Assembly: GCA_964569385.1 (NCBI GenBank)
Contig: CAZMUM010000023.1
Span: forward strand, 17,171 to 81,170
DNA: 64,000 nt
Origin: JAADHX01 sp964569385
GTDB lineage: Bacteria > Actinomycetota > Acidimicrobiia > Acidimicrobiales > Poriferisodalaceae
Direction: 5' to 3'
Part shown: positions 26,812 through 36,021 of the stretch, in pieces
How the letters are laid out: each line of letters opens with the position of its first letter
How positions within the stretch are numbered: the first letter of the stretch is position 1
Made by a program: the position numbers and the translations under genes
The notes under the pieces: model-generated
The model's input: the letters and a program-made list of their open reading frames with translations, nothing else
The model's database searches: none
Told to the model about the DNA's origin: nothing

Positions 26812-28974
26812 TCAGGCCATGGAGTCTGGCAGTCCTTCTGAGTACACAACGACGAGTCGTTTGGTCGATCGGGTCAGCGCCACATACAAGGCACGCAAAC
26901 CCTGCGGTTCTTCGTCGACGATCCGGCTTGGTTCGACAACGATCGACCCGTCGAGCTCGAGACCCTTCACCAGGGTCACGGGCACCAGCGCAACTTGGGG
27001 GTGCAGCTGGCCGGTCGCATTGCGCGACTCGTTGCGGGCCCGTCCGAACTCGATACCAACATCGGTGAGGGCATCGTCAACATCGTCGATCAGCGACTCG
27101 GGAACAATCACCGCAACACTGCCACCATTGAGGGTGGCCGACTCCTGTTGAACCAACTGTGCGACCTTCTCGCCAATTCGGTATGACTCAGTAGCCACAA
27201 ATCGAGGAGACTCGCCCTTGGCTCGCACCGCGGTCGGTGGTGAGATGTGCGGTGCTGCGGCCTCCAACACCCTCAAAGCAACGCGTAAGTTCGGGGCCGG
27301 GATCCGATAGCTAAGCGACAAGTGTTTAACTCGAGGTTGCCTCGAACCCAAGGGCAGATGACCAAGCACGTCGTCCCAGTCGTCGGCAGCTCCCGGCGCA
27401 GTTGCTTGGGCAATGTCGCCAACAATCGTGAACGAACCGTTCAATGAACGGCGGGCCAACATTCGCAGCGCCATCGGGCTGTGATCCTGGGCCTCATCAA
27501 CAACAATGTGGCCATAGGTTCGGATCTCCTCTACATCGCGGCGGCGCGGCGGACTGCCAAGAATCGAATGCGCCTCATCAAGAACCGGAACATCGGCATC
27601 GCTCCACACATAGTCGGCCTCGTCATCGCCACGCTCTCGACGCATCACCGAGACCCCATGGTCGAGATCACCAGACGGCAACCCAGACGACAGTGCCGAC
27701 CTCAAAAGGGCCCTCGAGCCGTACAAATCGCGCAAGAGCTCATGCGGCGTGAGAACTGGCCACATCCACTCGAGCGCTGAGCGAACGAGGGGATGCGACC
27801 GCAAACGATCACGAACAACACCGGCATCGGGCCGAGATCTATGGCTACCAGCCAGCGTCTGAAAGAACTCGGCCTCGATGAATCGACGGGCCCGATTGTG
27901 ATGGCGAAAACGGCGCTTGGCTTCGGCCACAATCCGAGCCGACTGCTCGGTCGTAACCCTCAAACTCGTTACCCCATAAGGAACAACGACTTCGTCGCGA
28001 AGGCGCCGCTCACGGTCGCGGATGGCCCGCTTGACCACCTCAACCATGGATATGTTGCCCTTGATAGCAGCCTGGGCTGGTGCATCGGCCAAACGAACAA
28101 ACGTGCCGGGGAACATCTCGGTGAGCAGATCGGCCAACACCAACAGGTGAACACCAGCCTCACCAAGCGAAGGCAGCACTCGCTCGATGTACCGCAGGAA
28201 TAGGCGATTTGGCCCAAGAAGCAGCACACCCTGGCCTTCCAACGGAAAGCGGAAGGTATACAGCAGGTACGCGGCCCGATGCAGCGCCACCACCGTCTTG
28301 CCAGTGCCAGGTCCCCCCTGGACGATGACGACACCCTTGAGATCGTCGCGGATGATCTCGTCCTGCTCGCCCTGAATTGTCGCAACAATGTCGCGGAGCT
28401 GACCATCGCGGTTCTGTTCGAGGGCCGCGATGAGCGCGCCATGACCCTGATAGGTGTCATCGAGCCGATCCAGATCGAACAGCTCATCTTCCATGTCGAT
28501 GAGTTGTTGGCCACGGCTCACAAAATGCCGCCGCCGAAACAGACCCATCGAATCGCGGCCAGTGGCGCGATAGAACCCCTCGGCAATCGGGGCTCGCCAG
28601 TCCACAACCACAGGCTCTTGGCGCTCGTCGGCAACAGCAAGGCGGCCAATGTGGAATGGTTCGTCGTCGACAGTGTCGATACGGCCAAAGATTAACGACG
28701 ACGACCCAAGCTCGAGTTGCGACAAACGTCCGGCAACCTGCTCTTCGATCACGTCACGCTCATAACGAGCCTGAGTGGTGCCCCCTCGGCCAACCTCGAC
28801 CATTGATCTCAGCTTGACAGCCCGCGCCCGAGCAGCCTCAAGACACACATAAGCGTGGTTGATGTAGGCCTGCTCGGCAGCCATTTCGGGGTGTTGGCTC
28901 ACGCAGTTGTCCAAATAAGGGGGATCAATAAATCTAGTCTCGAAACGCTGCAAAACCCGATCAACTTCCACCAA
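26812..28974 (-). CDS. helD: HelD-like UvrD/Rep-family helicase
   Basis: A 720-residue superfamily 1 ATPase of the HelD (helicase IV-like) group. Visible parts are the N-terminal coiled arm with the YIGRIDTVDDE-like segment (FGRIDTVDDEPFHIGRLAV), Walker A GGPGTGKTVVALHRAAYLLY, a long insert, Walker B VDEAQDHSP, GDIAQAT, the LSYRIP motif and a C-terminal LYVALTRSTKRL. Actinobacterial HelD removes stalled RNA polymerase from DNA and can protect it from rifampicin; recombination functions are also proposed. The start is TTG at 28974 or GTG at 28971. It is divergent from hemE. Confidence 0.88.
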   Translation of the reverse strand: MVEVDRVLQRFETRFIDPPYLDNCVSQHPEMAAEQAYINHAYVCLEAARARAVKLRSMVEVGRGGTTQARYERDVIEEQVAGRLSQLELGSSSLIFGRIDTVDDEPFHIGRLAVADERQEPVVVDWRAPIAEGFYRATGRDSMGLFRRRHFVSRGQQLIDMEDELFDLDRLDDTYQGHGALIAALEQNRDGQLRDIVATIQGEQDEIIRDDLKGVVIVQGGPGTGKTVVALHRAAYLLYTFRFPLEGQGVLLLGPNRLFLRYIERVLPSLGEAGVHLLVLADLLTEMFPGTFVRLADAPAQAAIKGNISMVEVVKRAIRDRERRLRDEVVVPYGVTSLRVTTEQSARIVAEAKRRFRHHNRARRFIEAEFFQTLAGSHRSRPDAGVVRDRLRSHPLVRSALEWMWPVLTPHELLRDLYGSRALLRSALSSGLPSGDLDHGVSVMRRERGDDEADYVWSDADVPVLDEAHSILGSPPRRRDVEEIRTYGHIVVDEAQDHSPMALRMLARRSLNGSFTIVGDIAQATAPGAADDWDDVLGHLPLGSRQPRVKHLSLSYRIPAPNLRVALRVLEAAAPHISPPTAVRAKGESPRFVATESYRIGEKVAQLVQQESATLNGGSVAVIVPESLIDDVDDALTDVGIEFGRARNESRNATGQLHPQVALVPVTLVKGLELDGSIVVEPSRIVDEEPQGLRALYVALTRSTKRLVVVYSEGLPDSMA

Positions 28975-29065
28975 CTCGAATTGCGCGGTGATCGGGCACC
29001 AAAGCAGCGATAGCGTTCCGTTAGTAAGCCCGCTAGTAGACAGCGTCCTCCACCAGAGTTGGCAG

Positions 29066-30163
29066 ATGAATCTCCGCGCCGATCATCCATCGCATCGCCT
29101 CACTGACAGCGCGTATCTACGCGCCTGTCGAGGACAGATGCACGCCCATGTTCCTGTTTGGTTTCAGCGCCAAGCGGGTCGCAGTCTGCCCGAATACCAC
29201 GAGCTCAGGCGCGAAGGAAGCATCCTCGACACCATCCGTATCCCCGAACTTGCAGCCGAGATCACCCTTCAGCCGATCCGGCGCTACAAGGTCGACGCCG
29301 CAATCCTGTACAGCGATATCGTCGTGCCCGCCGAATGTGTGGGTTTCGGTGTCGACGTTAAACCAGGCATCGGGCCTGTAATCGAGAACCCCTTTGAACG
29401 CAGGGCCGATCTCGACCGGTTACGGCCACTCGATCCAGAAACCGACACGGCCCACGTCCTCGACACCATCAAGATTCTGGCCGGAGAACTCGACGTGCCG
29501 CTCATAGGATTCGCGGGAGCACCGTTCACCGTCGCGTCGTACTTAATCGAGGGCAAACCAAGCCGCGACTATGCCAAGACCAAGGCGCTGATGCTCAACG
29601 ACCCAGCGCTATGGCACGACCTTATGGGCCGCCTGGCCGACCTGGCCATTGCCTCCATGCGATCACAAGTAGTAGCTGGCGCCAGCGCAGTGCAACTGTT
29701 CGACAGCTGGGCCGGAGCACTAAACGAAGCCGACTACCGCACAATGGTCCTGCCGCACAGCACACGAGTTATTGCCGAGGTGTCCGAACTCGGCGTGCCG
29801 ACCGCACACTTCGGCGTTGGAACGGGCGAACTTCTCGCCGCCTTTGCCGACTCCGGTGCAGACGTCGTGGGTGTCGATTGGCGCATTCCGTTAAGCGTCG
29901 CCCGCCAACGAACTGGGAATCGAGTGGCCCTGCAAGGCAACCTCGATCCCGCGGTGTGCCTGGCCCAATGGCCCCATGTGGAGAAGGCAGTACGCAGCAT
30001 TTTGAATGACAATGGCGGCCACCCCGGCCATGTGTTCAACCTCGGCCACGGCGTGCTCCCCCAGACCGACCCCGATATTTTGCAACAAGTGGTCGAGTTG
30101 GTTCACGCCGAAGGCCAGGTCGCCGAACTTCCCACAGCTCAGCCGGCGGGACCGCACCCATGA
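29066..30163 (+). CDS. hemE: Uroporphyrinogen decarboxylase
   Basis: HemE, about 365 residues from the ATG at 29066, converts uroporphyrinogen III to coproporphyrinogen III. Signature regions are PVWFQRQAGRSLPEY (usually PVWFMRQAGR; the Met is Gln here), the substrate Asp region AAILYSDIVVP, GFAGAPFTVASYL, FDSWAGAL and FNLGHGVLP. I choose the ATG giving MNLRADHPSHR; the frame is open 26 codons further but that part lacks family similarity. The stop overlaps the hemY start (ATGA), so the two are translationally coupled. First gene of hemE-hemY-lnt. Confidence 0.95.
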   Translation: MNLRADHPSHRLTDSAYLRACRGQMHAHVPVWFQRQAGRSLPEYHELRREGSILDTIRIPELAAEITLQPIRRYKVDAAILYSDIVVPAECVGFGVDVKPGIGPVIENPFERRADLDRLRPLDPETDTAHVLDTIKILAGELDVPLIGFAGAPFTVASYLIEGKPSRDYAKTKALMLNDPALWHDLMGRLADLAIASMRSQVVAGASAVQLFDSWAGALNEADYRTMVLPHSTRVIAEVSELGVPTAHFGVGTGELLAAFADSGADVVGVDWRIPLSVARQRTGNRVALQGNLDPAVCLAQWPHVEKAVRSILNDNGGHPGHVFNLGHGVLPQTDPDILQQVVELVHAEGQVAELPTAQPAGPHP

Positions 30164-31554
30164 CCACCCCTCATGTCGTAGTAGTTGGAGCCGGAATTTC
30201 AGGCCTCACCGCCGCCTACCGACTCAGCGCCACCGATGCTGCGTGTCGGGTGACGCTGGTCGAAGCCTCAAACCGTCTTGGTGGCAAGATCGCCACCACG
30301 CCGTTTGGTGGGGTCATGATCGACGAAGGCGCAGATGCGTTCTTGGCTCGAGTCCCACACGGAATCGATCTCTGCCGCGAACTCGGCATCGATGTCGACT
30401 TCATCAGCCCATCCTCCAAGGGGGCCTTCGTGGTCAGCCGGGGAAAGCTGCGACGCCTCCCCGACGGGCTCATGCTTGGGGTACCCACGCGACTTCGCCA
30501 AGTTGTCACCTCGGGAATCGTGTCGCCTTTGGGGTTGCTCAGAGCCGGCCTCGACCTCGTCAAACCCAACAACTGGGACGGCGAAGACGAATCAGTTGGC
30601 GACCTTGTGACCAGGCGGATGGGGCGCGAGGTAGCCGAACGACTCGTCGACCCACTCGTTGGCAGCATCAGCGCCTCAGACACGTTCAACCTCAGCGCCC
30701 AGCTGGCAACACCACAGATCGCCGAAGTAGCCCGTAACCACCGGAGTCTGATCCGCGGACTGCGGGCGCTACAGAAAGAACGTGAAGCAACAGACCTGCC
30801 GCTCTTTTACAGTTTTCAGGGTGGAGTAAGCGTGCTCGTCGACCGCCTCGTCGCCGAGTTGACCGCCGTCGACATCCGGACCAATTCCGAAGTGACGGCC
30901 ATCGAAGTCCGGCCCGACGGCGGCTACCGACTCGTTACCCCCTCTGGTCCGATCGACGCCGACGCAGTGATTCTGGCCGCGCCGGCCCGAGTTGCGGCGC
31001 CCCTGGTAGCTCCTCACGCCGCGAGCGCGAGCCGGATTCTTACCGACGTCGAGTACGCATCGGTTTCGTTGGTCACCATGGCATTCAGGTCAAGCGATAT
31101 CGGCAACGATCTCGACGGATCAGGGCTGCTCGTCGCACCCGATGAAGACATGTTGATGACCGCAGCCTCGTTCGGTCATCGCAAGTGGCCTCACTGGACC
31201 GGAGACAATGACGATCGAATCGTGATGCGAGTGTCGGCCGGACGATTCGGTGACGACCGGGCAATGCAACTCGATGACGACGAACTAGTCGAATCGTTAG
31301 CCAACGAACTAGCCGCGCTGCTCGACATCGAGGGCCCAGTTCTCGAATGGAGGGTGTCTCGATGGCCATTGTCGTTTCCTCAATACCGACCAGGCCACAG
31401 CGACCGCATCGCTCTTGCAGAGTCCGATCTCTCGTCCAATCTGCCTGGCGTTGAGCTAACCGGATCCAGCTACCGCGGCGTTGGGATACCGGCCTGCATA
31501 AGGCAAGGAAACGAAGCTGCGGCCCGAATTATCGAACGTCTCGCAAGCGCGTGA
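30160..31554 (+). CDS. hemY: Protoporphyrinogen/coproporphyrinogen III oxidase (HemY/CgoX)
   Basis: A 464-residue FAD-dependent oxidase. It opens with the dinucleotide-binding VVVGAGISGLTAAYRL and the second FAD segment GGKIATTPFGGVMIDEGADAFL, and ends in the typical LTGSSYRGVGIPACIRQG FAD motif. In Actinobacteria this enzyme oxidises coproporphyrinogen III to coproporphyrin III in the coproporphyrin-dependent haem route. That route finishes with HemQ, which is also present in this window at 45747-46454. It overlaps hemE by ATGA and lnt by GTGA. Confidence 0.94.
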   Translation: MTTPHVVVVGAGISGLTAAYRLSATDAACRVTLVEASNRLGGKIATTPFGGVMIDEGADAFLARVPHGIDLCRELGIDVDFISPSSKGAFVVSRGKLRRLPDGLMLGVPTRLRQVVTSGIVSPLGLLRAGLDLVKPNNWDGEDESVGDLVTRRMGREVAERLVDPLVGSISASDTFNLSAQLATPQIAEVARNHRSLIRGLRALQKEREATDLPLFYSFQGGVSVLVDRLVAELTAVDIRTNSEVTAIEVRPDGGYRLVTPSGPIDADAVILAAPARVAAPLVAPHAASASRILTDVEYASVSLVTMAFRSSDIGNDLDGSGLLVAPDEDMLMTAASFGHRKWPHWTGDNDDRIVMRVSAGRFGDDRAMQLDDDELVESLANELAALLDIEGPVLEWRVSRWPLSFPQYRPGHSDRIALAESDLSSNLPGVELTGSSYRGVGIPACIRQGNEAAARIIERLASA

Positions 31555-33110
31555 ACCCAGCCGCCCTACGATCAGCGGGCCTTCTAGGTTCCGGAATGCT
31601 GTCAGCACTGGCTCTGGGACCGTGGGGGTTTTGGCCGCTGGCCATAGCCGGACTGGCCTGGCTCTATCACTCGATGGTCGATCTCGCCACCTGGCGTAGA
31701 CGGTTGCTCACAGCTTGGCTGTTTCTGTTCGGATATCACCTGGTCGGATTGGTCTGGATGATCGACCTGACCCCGGCCGGGTACGTGATCTCGGTGCCGA
31801 TCCTGTCCCTTGTCATGGCTGCACCCTTTGCCGTGGTCAGTCGCCGTCAGGCGCTTGGCCGCCGTCACGCAGGTCTGGTTCTGCTACCGGCCGCCCTAGT
31901 GGTCGGTGAAGCCTGGTCGTGGGTGTTTCCCTTCGGTGGAGTGCCGATGGCAAATATGGCCTTAGGACAGGTCAATGGGCCACTGATGCCCGTCGCTCGT
32001 GCGTTCGGCGCGCTCGGGGTCATCGCCGCCCTTGGGGTGCTTGGCGCCGCCGTTGGTGATGCGGCCATGACCATCGCTTCGGGTAGGCGCAAGCTCGAAC
32101 GGCCGACGTGGGTTGCTTTCGGAGTCGTCTTGTTGGTCGTCGCCGCTGGCTACGTGGCTCCGGCAGGGTCAGTGGTCGACACCATCACCGTCTCGACCGT
32201 GCAAGGCGGTGGCCGACTCGGCACAAACGCTGTGAACAGCGACCTCGGCAGCGTCTATGAACGCCATCTCGAAGCAACCGCAGACGCACCCGACGGCGCG
32301 GTGGTGGTCTGGTCAGAATCGGCCGTCACTGTCGACGAAGACTTCACTGGCAGTCGTCAGCAGCTCGAGTTGAGCGCACTAGCAATCGAACGCAACCTCA
32401 CCTTTATTGTCGGCGTGACGCAACGCAACAACGTGCCAGATGGTGATAACACCTTCGACAACTTGGCTGTTGTCATCGGACCCGACGGCCAAATAGTCGA
32501 CGAATACTCAAAGGTGCACCTGGTGCCCTTTGGCGAGTATGTACCGTTGCGCTCGTTTGTCGACCGCTTCGCCGACCTCTCGTTGATTCCGCGCGAAGCG
32601 GTAGCTGGCTCCGGTCCAGGTGCTCTCGACACACCGTTTGGACCGGTTGCGGTCGCTATCTCGTTCGAGATCTATTTCGGTGAAAGGGTCCGCAGTGGTG
32701 TCGATCAAGCCGATGCGTTGCTGGTCGTGAACCCCACTCTGGCGTCGTCGTACCGAACCACACACGTGCCAGAACAAACGTTGGCGTCGGCCCAGTTGCG
32801 GGCCGTCGAAACCGGACGCTGGGTCGTGCAATCGTCGACCACCGGATACTCAGCCATTGTCGACCCCGATGGCGACGTCATCGACCGGACCGGTCTAACC
32901 GAACAGCGGGTCGTGACCGCCCAAGTGCAGTTACGTGACGGCAAGACCTGGCCCACTCGGACCGGGAAGTTGCCAATCACGTTGCTCGCCATCGGCCTAC
33001 TCATAGCGATGAGCGTCAAAACCCGGGTTAGCAGCTCAGCGAAAGCAAAGTCACCGGATCAGCAAAACCCTTCAACTGACGCCGACCAGCAGGCTCAAAG
33101 CCGAAGCTAG
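31551..33110 (+). CDS. lnt: Apolipoprotein N-acyltransferase-like protein, Ser at the nucleophile position
   Basis: A 519-residue membrane enzyme of the Lnt family. About seven hydrophobic helices (residues 1-215) precede a nitrilase-like domain that would transfer an acyl chain to the N-terminal Cys of lipoproteins. Catalytic Glu lies in VVVWSESAV and Lys in YSKVHLVPFGEYVP. The expected Cys of the I-C-Y/F-E motif is replaced by Ser (AVAISFEIYFG, TCG codon). The rest of the domain (LRAVETGRWVVQ) is well kept, so this may be a clade variant, not decay. Start GTG overlaps the hemY stop. The last 83 bases overlap the convergent cyclase gene. Confidence 0.85.
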   Translation: MNPAALRSAGLLGSGMLSALALGPWGFWPLAIAGLAWLYHSMVDLATWRRRLLTAWLFLFGYHLVGLVWMIDLTPAGYVISVPILSLVMAAPFAVVSRRQALGRRHAGLVLLPAALVVGEAWSWVFPFGGVPMANMALGQVNGPLMPVARAFGALGVIAALGVLGAAVGDAAMTIASGRRKLERPTWVAFGVVLLVVAAGYVAPAGSVVDTITVSTVQGGGRLGTNAVNSDLGSVYERHLEATADAPDGAVVVWSESAVTVDEDFTGSRQQLELSALAIERNLTFIVGVTQRNNVPDGDNTFDNLAVVIGPDGQIVDEYSKVHLVPFGEYVPLRSFVDRFADLSLIPREAVAGSGPGALDTPFGPVAVAISFEIYFGERVRSGVDQADALLVVNPTLASSYRTTHVPEQTLASAQLRAVETGRWVVQSSTTGYSAIVDPDGDVIDRTGLTEQRVVTAQVQLRDGKTWPTRTGKLPITLLAIGLLIAMSVKTRVSSSAKAKSPDQQNPSTDADQQAQSRS

Positions 33111-34128
33111 ATCGCTCAGCTACATCGATGGTCACCAGGATTTCCGAAGGAATGGCGAGGGCACCAATTCGAGACGCCAGGTTGACAATTGGGCCGTAGT
33201 AGTCGCCGCCCCGCGTCACCAGTGATCCGTACGCGAGCCCTCCACGAGGTGTGACCGTCGAATCCTTGAACGCCTCAACCAACTCCGTTGCGACCACACA
33301 CGCCGCGTGAGCATCAGCAGCGACAAACATCACCTCGTCACCAATCAGTTTCACAACTCTTCCCCCGTTCTCAGCCACTAGGTCATACGCGGTGTCCTCA
33401 AAGCGTCTGACCAGGAGACCGAGTTCTTCTGCTGTCACTTCGTCGCTGTACGCGGTAAACCCAACAAGATCTACGAACCCGACCGCTAGGCGCGACAACA
33501 GCGCATCGTCGGTGGGGTCTCGCGAAATTCGACTGCGCTCAATCGCATCGTCGAGGTGCATTCTCAGAAGCGGGCCCAAAGAATCGGTCACCCGCTCGAA
33601 TTCCGCTGCCACTCGCAGGTTCTCTCTGACAACATCGAGGTCGTTGCCACCCGAGGATCGCAACGGCCCCTCGACATCAATCAAGAACAGCGAGACCGCT
33701 GCTTCGGCAATACGACCAAGCGACGAGCCGAGGACCCTAGTGAAGTGGTCGGCCTCGTCGCCGCTGAACATCATCGTCGAACGCCTGAGACTAACTAGAG
33801 CCTCGATCGCGTCCTTCGAGAGCATCGGTTCATCAAGCGGGCGCTTGACCAGGCCAACTGTGCGTCGGATTACGTCGAGTTCTTCGACTCCGACACCCAC
33901 ATCCTTGGCAGCGTCGATAAAGCTGAGCTCGGCCTTGGGGCTGAGGGTGGTGTCACCGACCAGGTCGAGGAGGTGTTCGTAGCTCAGGGACTCGACTATC
34001 TCCGACGGTGTCCAACCCATACCCTCAATCAGGGTGATGATCCCCCTGACTTCGGCGGCTACCGCCTCATCGGGTCGGTATAGCCCAGCCGCTTCATAGC
34101 CATCAAGATCGATCACGGCACAAGCCAA
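33028..34128 (-). CDS. Class III adenylate/guanylate cyclase
   Basis: A 366-residue cytosolic protein. The C-terminal catalytic domain (about 200-366) has both metal-binding Asp motifs, FVDLVGFTAYS and LIGDEVMFVA, and the late NLASRIG motif with transition-state Arg. The N-terminal 190 residues form an all-helical domain like the autoinhibitory N-domain of mycobacterial Rv1264/Rv2212-type cyclases, including an MGWTPSEIVESL segment and a long connecting helix. It should make cAMP, which the Crp-type regulator at 56900 might sense. Start is TTG at 34128 or GTG at 34116. Confidence 0.9.
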   Translation of the reverse strand: MACAVIDLDGYEAAGLYRPDEAVAAEVRGIITLIEGMGWTPSEIVESLSYEHLLDLVGDTTLSPKAELSFIDAAKDVGVGVEELDVIRRTVGLVKRPLDEPMLSKDAIEALVSLRRSTMMFSGDEADHFTRVLGSSLGRIAEAAVSLFLIDVEGPLRSSGGNDLDVVRENLRVAAEFERVTDSLGPLLRMHLDDAIERSRISRDPTDDALLSRLAVGFVDLVGFTAYSDEVTAEELGLLVRRFEDTAYDLVAENGGRVVKLIGDEVMFVAADAHAACVVATELVEAFKDSTVTPRGGLAYGSLVTRGGDYYGPIVNLASRIGALAIPSEILVTIDVAERSSFGFEPAGRRQLKGFADPVTLLSLSC

Positions 34129-34164
34129 CCAGAGTGCGGCCTAACCGTCTACTCAACTGCGGCC

Positions 34165-34617
34165 CTACCTCGCCTTGTTTTCCACCTCTACCAGCAGCGT
34201 CACCGGGCCATCATTGACGATACTTACGACCATCGCGGCTTGAAATCGACCAGTCGAAACAGCGAGCCCTAGCTCGGTCAGCCGGTCGATAACTACTTGA
34301 ACCAGTGGCGCTGCCACAGAGGCAGGAGCCGCGGCGCTCCACCCTGGCCTTCGACCTTTGCGCGTATCGCCATAAAGGGTGAACTGACTGACCACAAGCA
34401 CCTCGCCTCCGACATCGAGAACCGAGCAGTTCATGACACCGCTCTCGTCGTCGAACGACCGCATATTCGCGATCTTGTCGGCCAGCTTTACCGCCTCGGT
34501 GTGGGTATCGGTATGGGTAACACCGACCAGCGCACACCATCCAGGGCCCACCTGGCCAACAACCTCGTCGCCGACGTCGACCTGAGCCTTTCGCATCCGT
34601 TGCAGAACTGCTCGCAT
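34165..34617 (-). CDS. dtd: D-aminoacyl-tRNA deacylase
   Basis: A 150-residue Dtd. It hydrolyses D-amino acids (and Gly mischarged on tRNA-Ala) from tRNA. Motifs: MRAVLQRMRKAQVDV start, the SQFTLYGDTRKGRRPGW active-site region, and NDGPVT carrying the Gly-cisPro that enforces chirality. The ATG at 34617 is chosen because family similarity begins there and a TACGAT box lies 7 bases upstream; the frame stays open 44 codons further. Divergent from the glycosyltransferase gene. Confidence 0.95.
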   Translation of the reverse strand: MRAVLQRMRKAQVDVGDEVVGQVGPGWCALVGVTHTDTHTEAVKLADKIANMRSFDDESGVMNCSVLDVGGEVLVVSQFTLYGDTRKGRRPGWSAAAPASVAAPLVQVVIDRLTELGLAVSTGRFQAAMVVSIVNDGPVTLLVEVENKAR

Positions 34618-34624
34618 CACCCAA

Positions 34625-34630
34625 ATCGTA
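34625..34630 (-). promoter_or_regulatory. -10 box of dtd (leaderless)
   Basis: TACGAT, 7-base spacer, ATG at 34617. Confidence 0.65.
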
Positions 34631-34770
34631 CCCTGTGGCTCGGGGGGCGTGGCCAGATCTTGGAGCCTAACTAAACCGCCGGTAACATGGCTTCGCCCAA
34701 CGGTCGCCCTGGCCCACCGGGACGCAACAGCAAACGCAGCTGTCGACATCTAACCCGGAGGCAAGCGACT

Positions 34771-36021
34771 ATGGCAGATCACAAGCCGTTACGCATTGCT
34801 CTGTTGACGTATCGAGGCCATCCATACACCGGTGGCCAAGGTGTCTATGTTCGTCACTTGGCACGCGAACTCGTCGAGCTCGGCCATCAAGTCGAAGTAA
34901 TCTCCGGGCCGCCGTACCCGCATCTCGACGAGGGGGTTTCGCTCACCAAACTACCCAGCCTCGATCTGTATCGAAGCCCAGACCCATTCCGCTTCCCGAA
35001 GTTCAGCGAGTACACCGATCGCATCGACGTCTTCGAGTACCTGATCACCTCGCTTGCAACCTTTGCCGAGCCATACACGTTCAGTTTGAGAGCAGCCCGA
35101 TACCTCAAAGACCGAGTCGACCACTACGACCTCGTCCACGACAATCAGTGTCTCGGAACTGGCATTGCCACTATCGACGACATGATCCCGGTGCTCGGCA
35201 CGATCCATCACCCCATCACCGTCGATCGCCGGATCGAAACAGAACATGCCACCACTCGTTGGAAGGCGTTCACCAAGAACCGCTTCTACGCCTTCACCGC
35301 GATGCAGTCGAAGGTCGCTCAGAAGCTGACCCGCATCATCACCGTGTCTTCCAACTCCTTCGATGACATCGTCAGCGGCCATGGCGTCGACCCCAAGCGG
35401 CTTCATATCGTTCATGTTGGCGTCGACCCCAAACAGTTTGTTCCGATCCCCGAGATCAAGCCGGTCCCAGGCCGGATCATGACAACGGCGTCGGCCGACA
35501 TCGCCATGAAGGGTCTCACCTACCTACTGGAAGCCTTGGCCAAGCTCCGAACCGAAATCCCAGAAGCGCACCTTGTCGTGATTGGCCGCCCCAAGTACGA
35601 CAGCAGGGCCACCCAAACCATCAAAGATCTCGGCCTCGCCGATGTTGTTGAGTTTGTCTCGGGTGTGTCAGATCGCCGCATCGTTGAGCTGTACAACGAG
35701 GCCCAGGTAGCAGTGGTTCCCTCGCTGTACGAAGGGTTCTCGCTTCCAGCCATCGAAGCCATGTCGGCAGGCGTGCCACTGGTTGCCTCAACGGGTGGAG
35801 CGCTCCCAGAAGTCGTCGGTATCGACGGTGAAACTGCGATTCACGTCACCCCGGGCGACGCCTCAGACCTCGTCGACAAGGTCGGCCACGTGCTCAGGCA
35901 CCCCGAACTTCGGGAGACGCTTGGCGCCGCCGGCCGCCGACGCGTCATCGACAACTTCTCGTGGCGTATCACCGCTGTTCGCACCGTTGAGCAATACCGA
36001 CTTCTACTGGAAGAACGCTGA
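34771..36021 (+). CDS. GT4-family glycosyltransferase
   Basis: A 416-residue GT-B retaining glycosyltransferase. The N-lobe begins RIALLTYRGHPYTGGQGVYV with the Gly-rich donor loop; the C-lobe carries VPSLYEGFSLPAIEAMSAG (EX7E motif) and GGALPEVVG. ATG at 34771 follows GGAGG by about 10 bases and matches the family start; an upstream ATG at 34687 would add a basic, unconserved leader. It is the first of three overlapping genes (glycosyltransferase, methyltransferase, alpha/alpha-barrel). Probably builds a methylated surface glycan or glycolipid; donor and acceptor unknown. Confidence 0.88.
   Translation: MADHKPLRIALLTYRGHPYTGGQGVYVRHLARELVELGHQVEVISGPPYPHLDEGVSLTKLPSLDLYRSPDPFRFPKFSEYTDRIDVFEYLITSLATFAEPYTFSLRAARYLKDRVDHYDLVHDNQCLGTGIATIDDMIPVLGTIHHPITVDRRIETEHATTRWKAFTKNRFYAFTAMQSKVAQKLTRIITVSSNSFDDIVSGHGVDPKRLHIVHVGVDPKQFVPIPEIKPVPGRIMTTASADIAMKGLTYLLEALAKLRTEIPEAHLVVIGRPKYDSRATQTIKDLGLADVVEFVSGVSDRRIVELYNEAQVAVVPSLYEGFSLPAIEAMSAGVPLVASTGGALPEVVGIDGETAIHVTPGDASDLVDKVGHVLRHPELRETLGAAGRRRVIDNFSWRITAVRTVEQYRLLLEER

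Noticed and set aside
26006..27151. 381-codon open frame on the plus strand opposite the RHS start
   Set aside because: Composition is Pro/His/Gln/Arg-rich antisense of the RHS signal region and the HelD end; no motif, no ribosome site.
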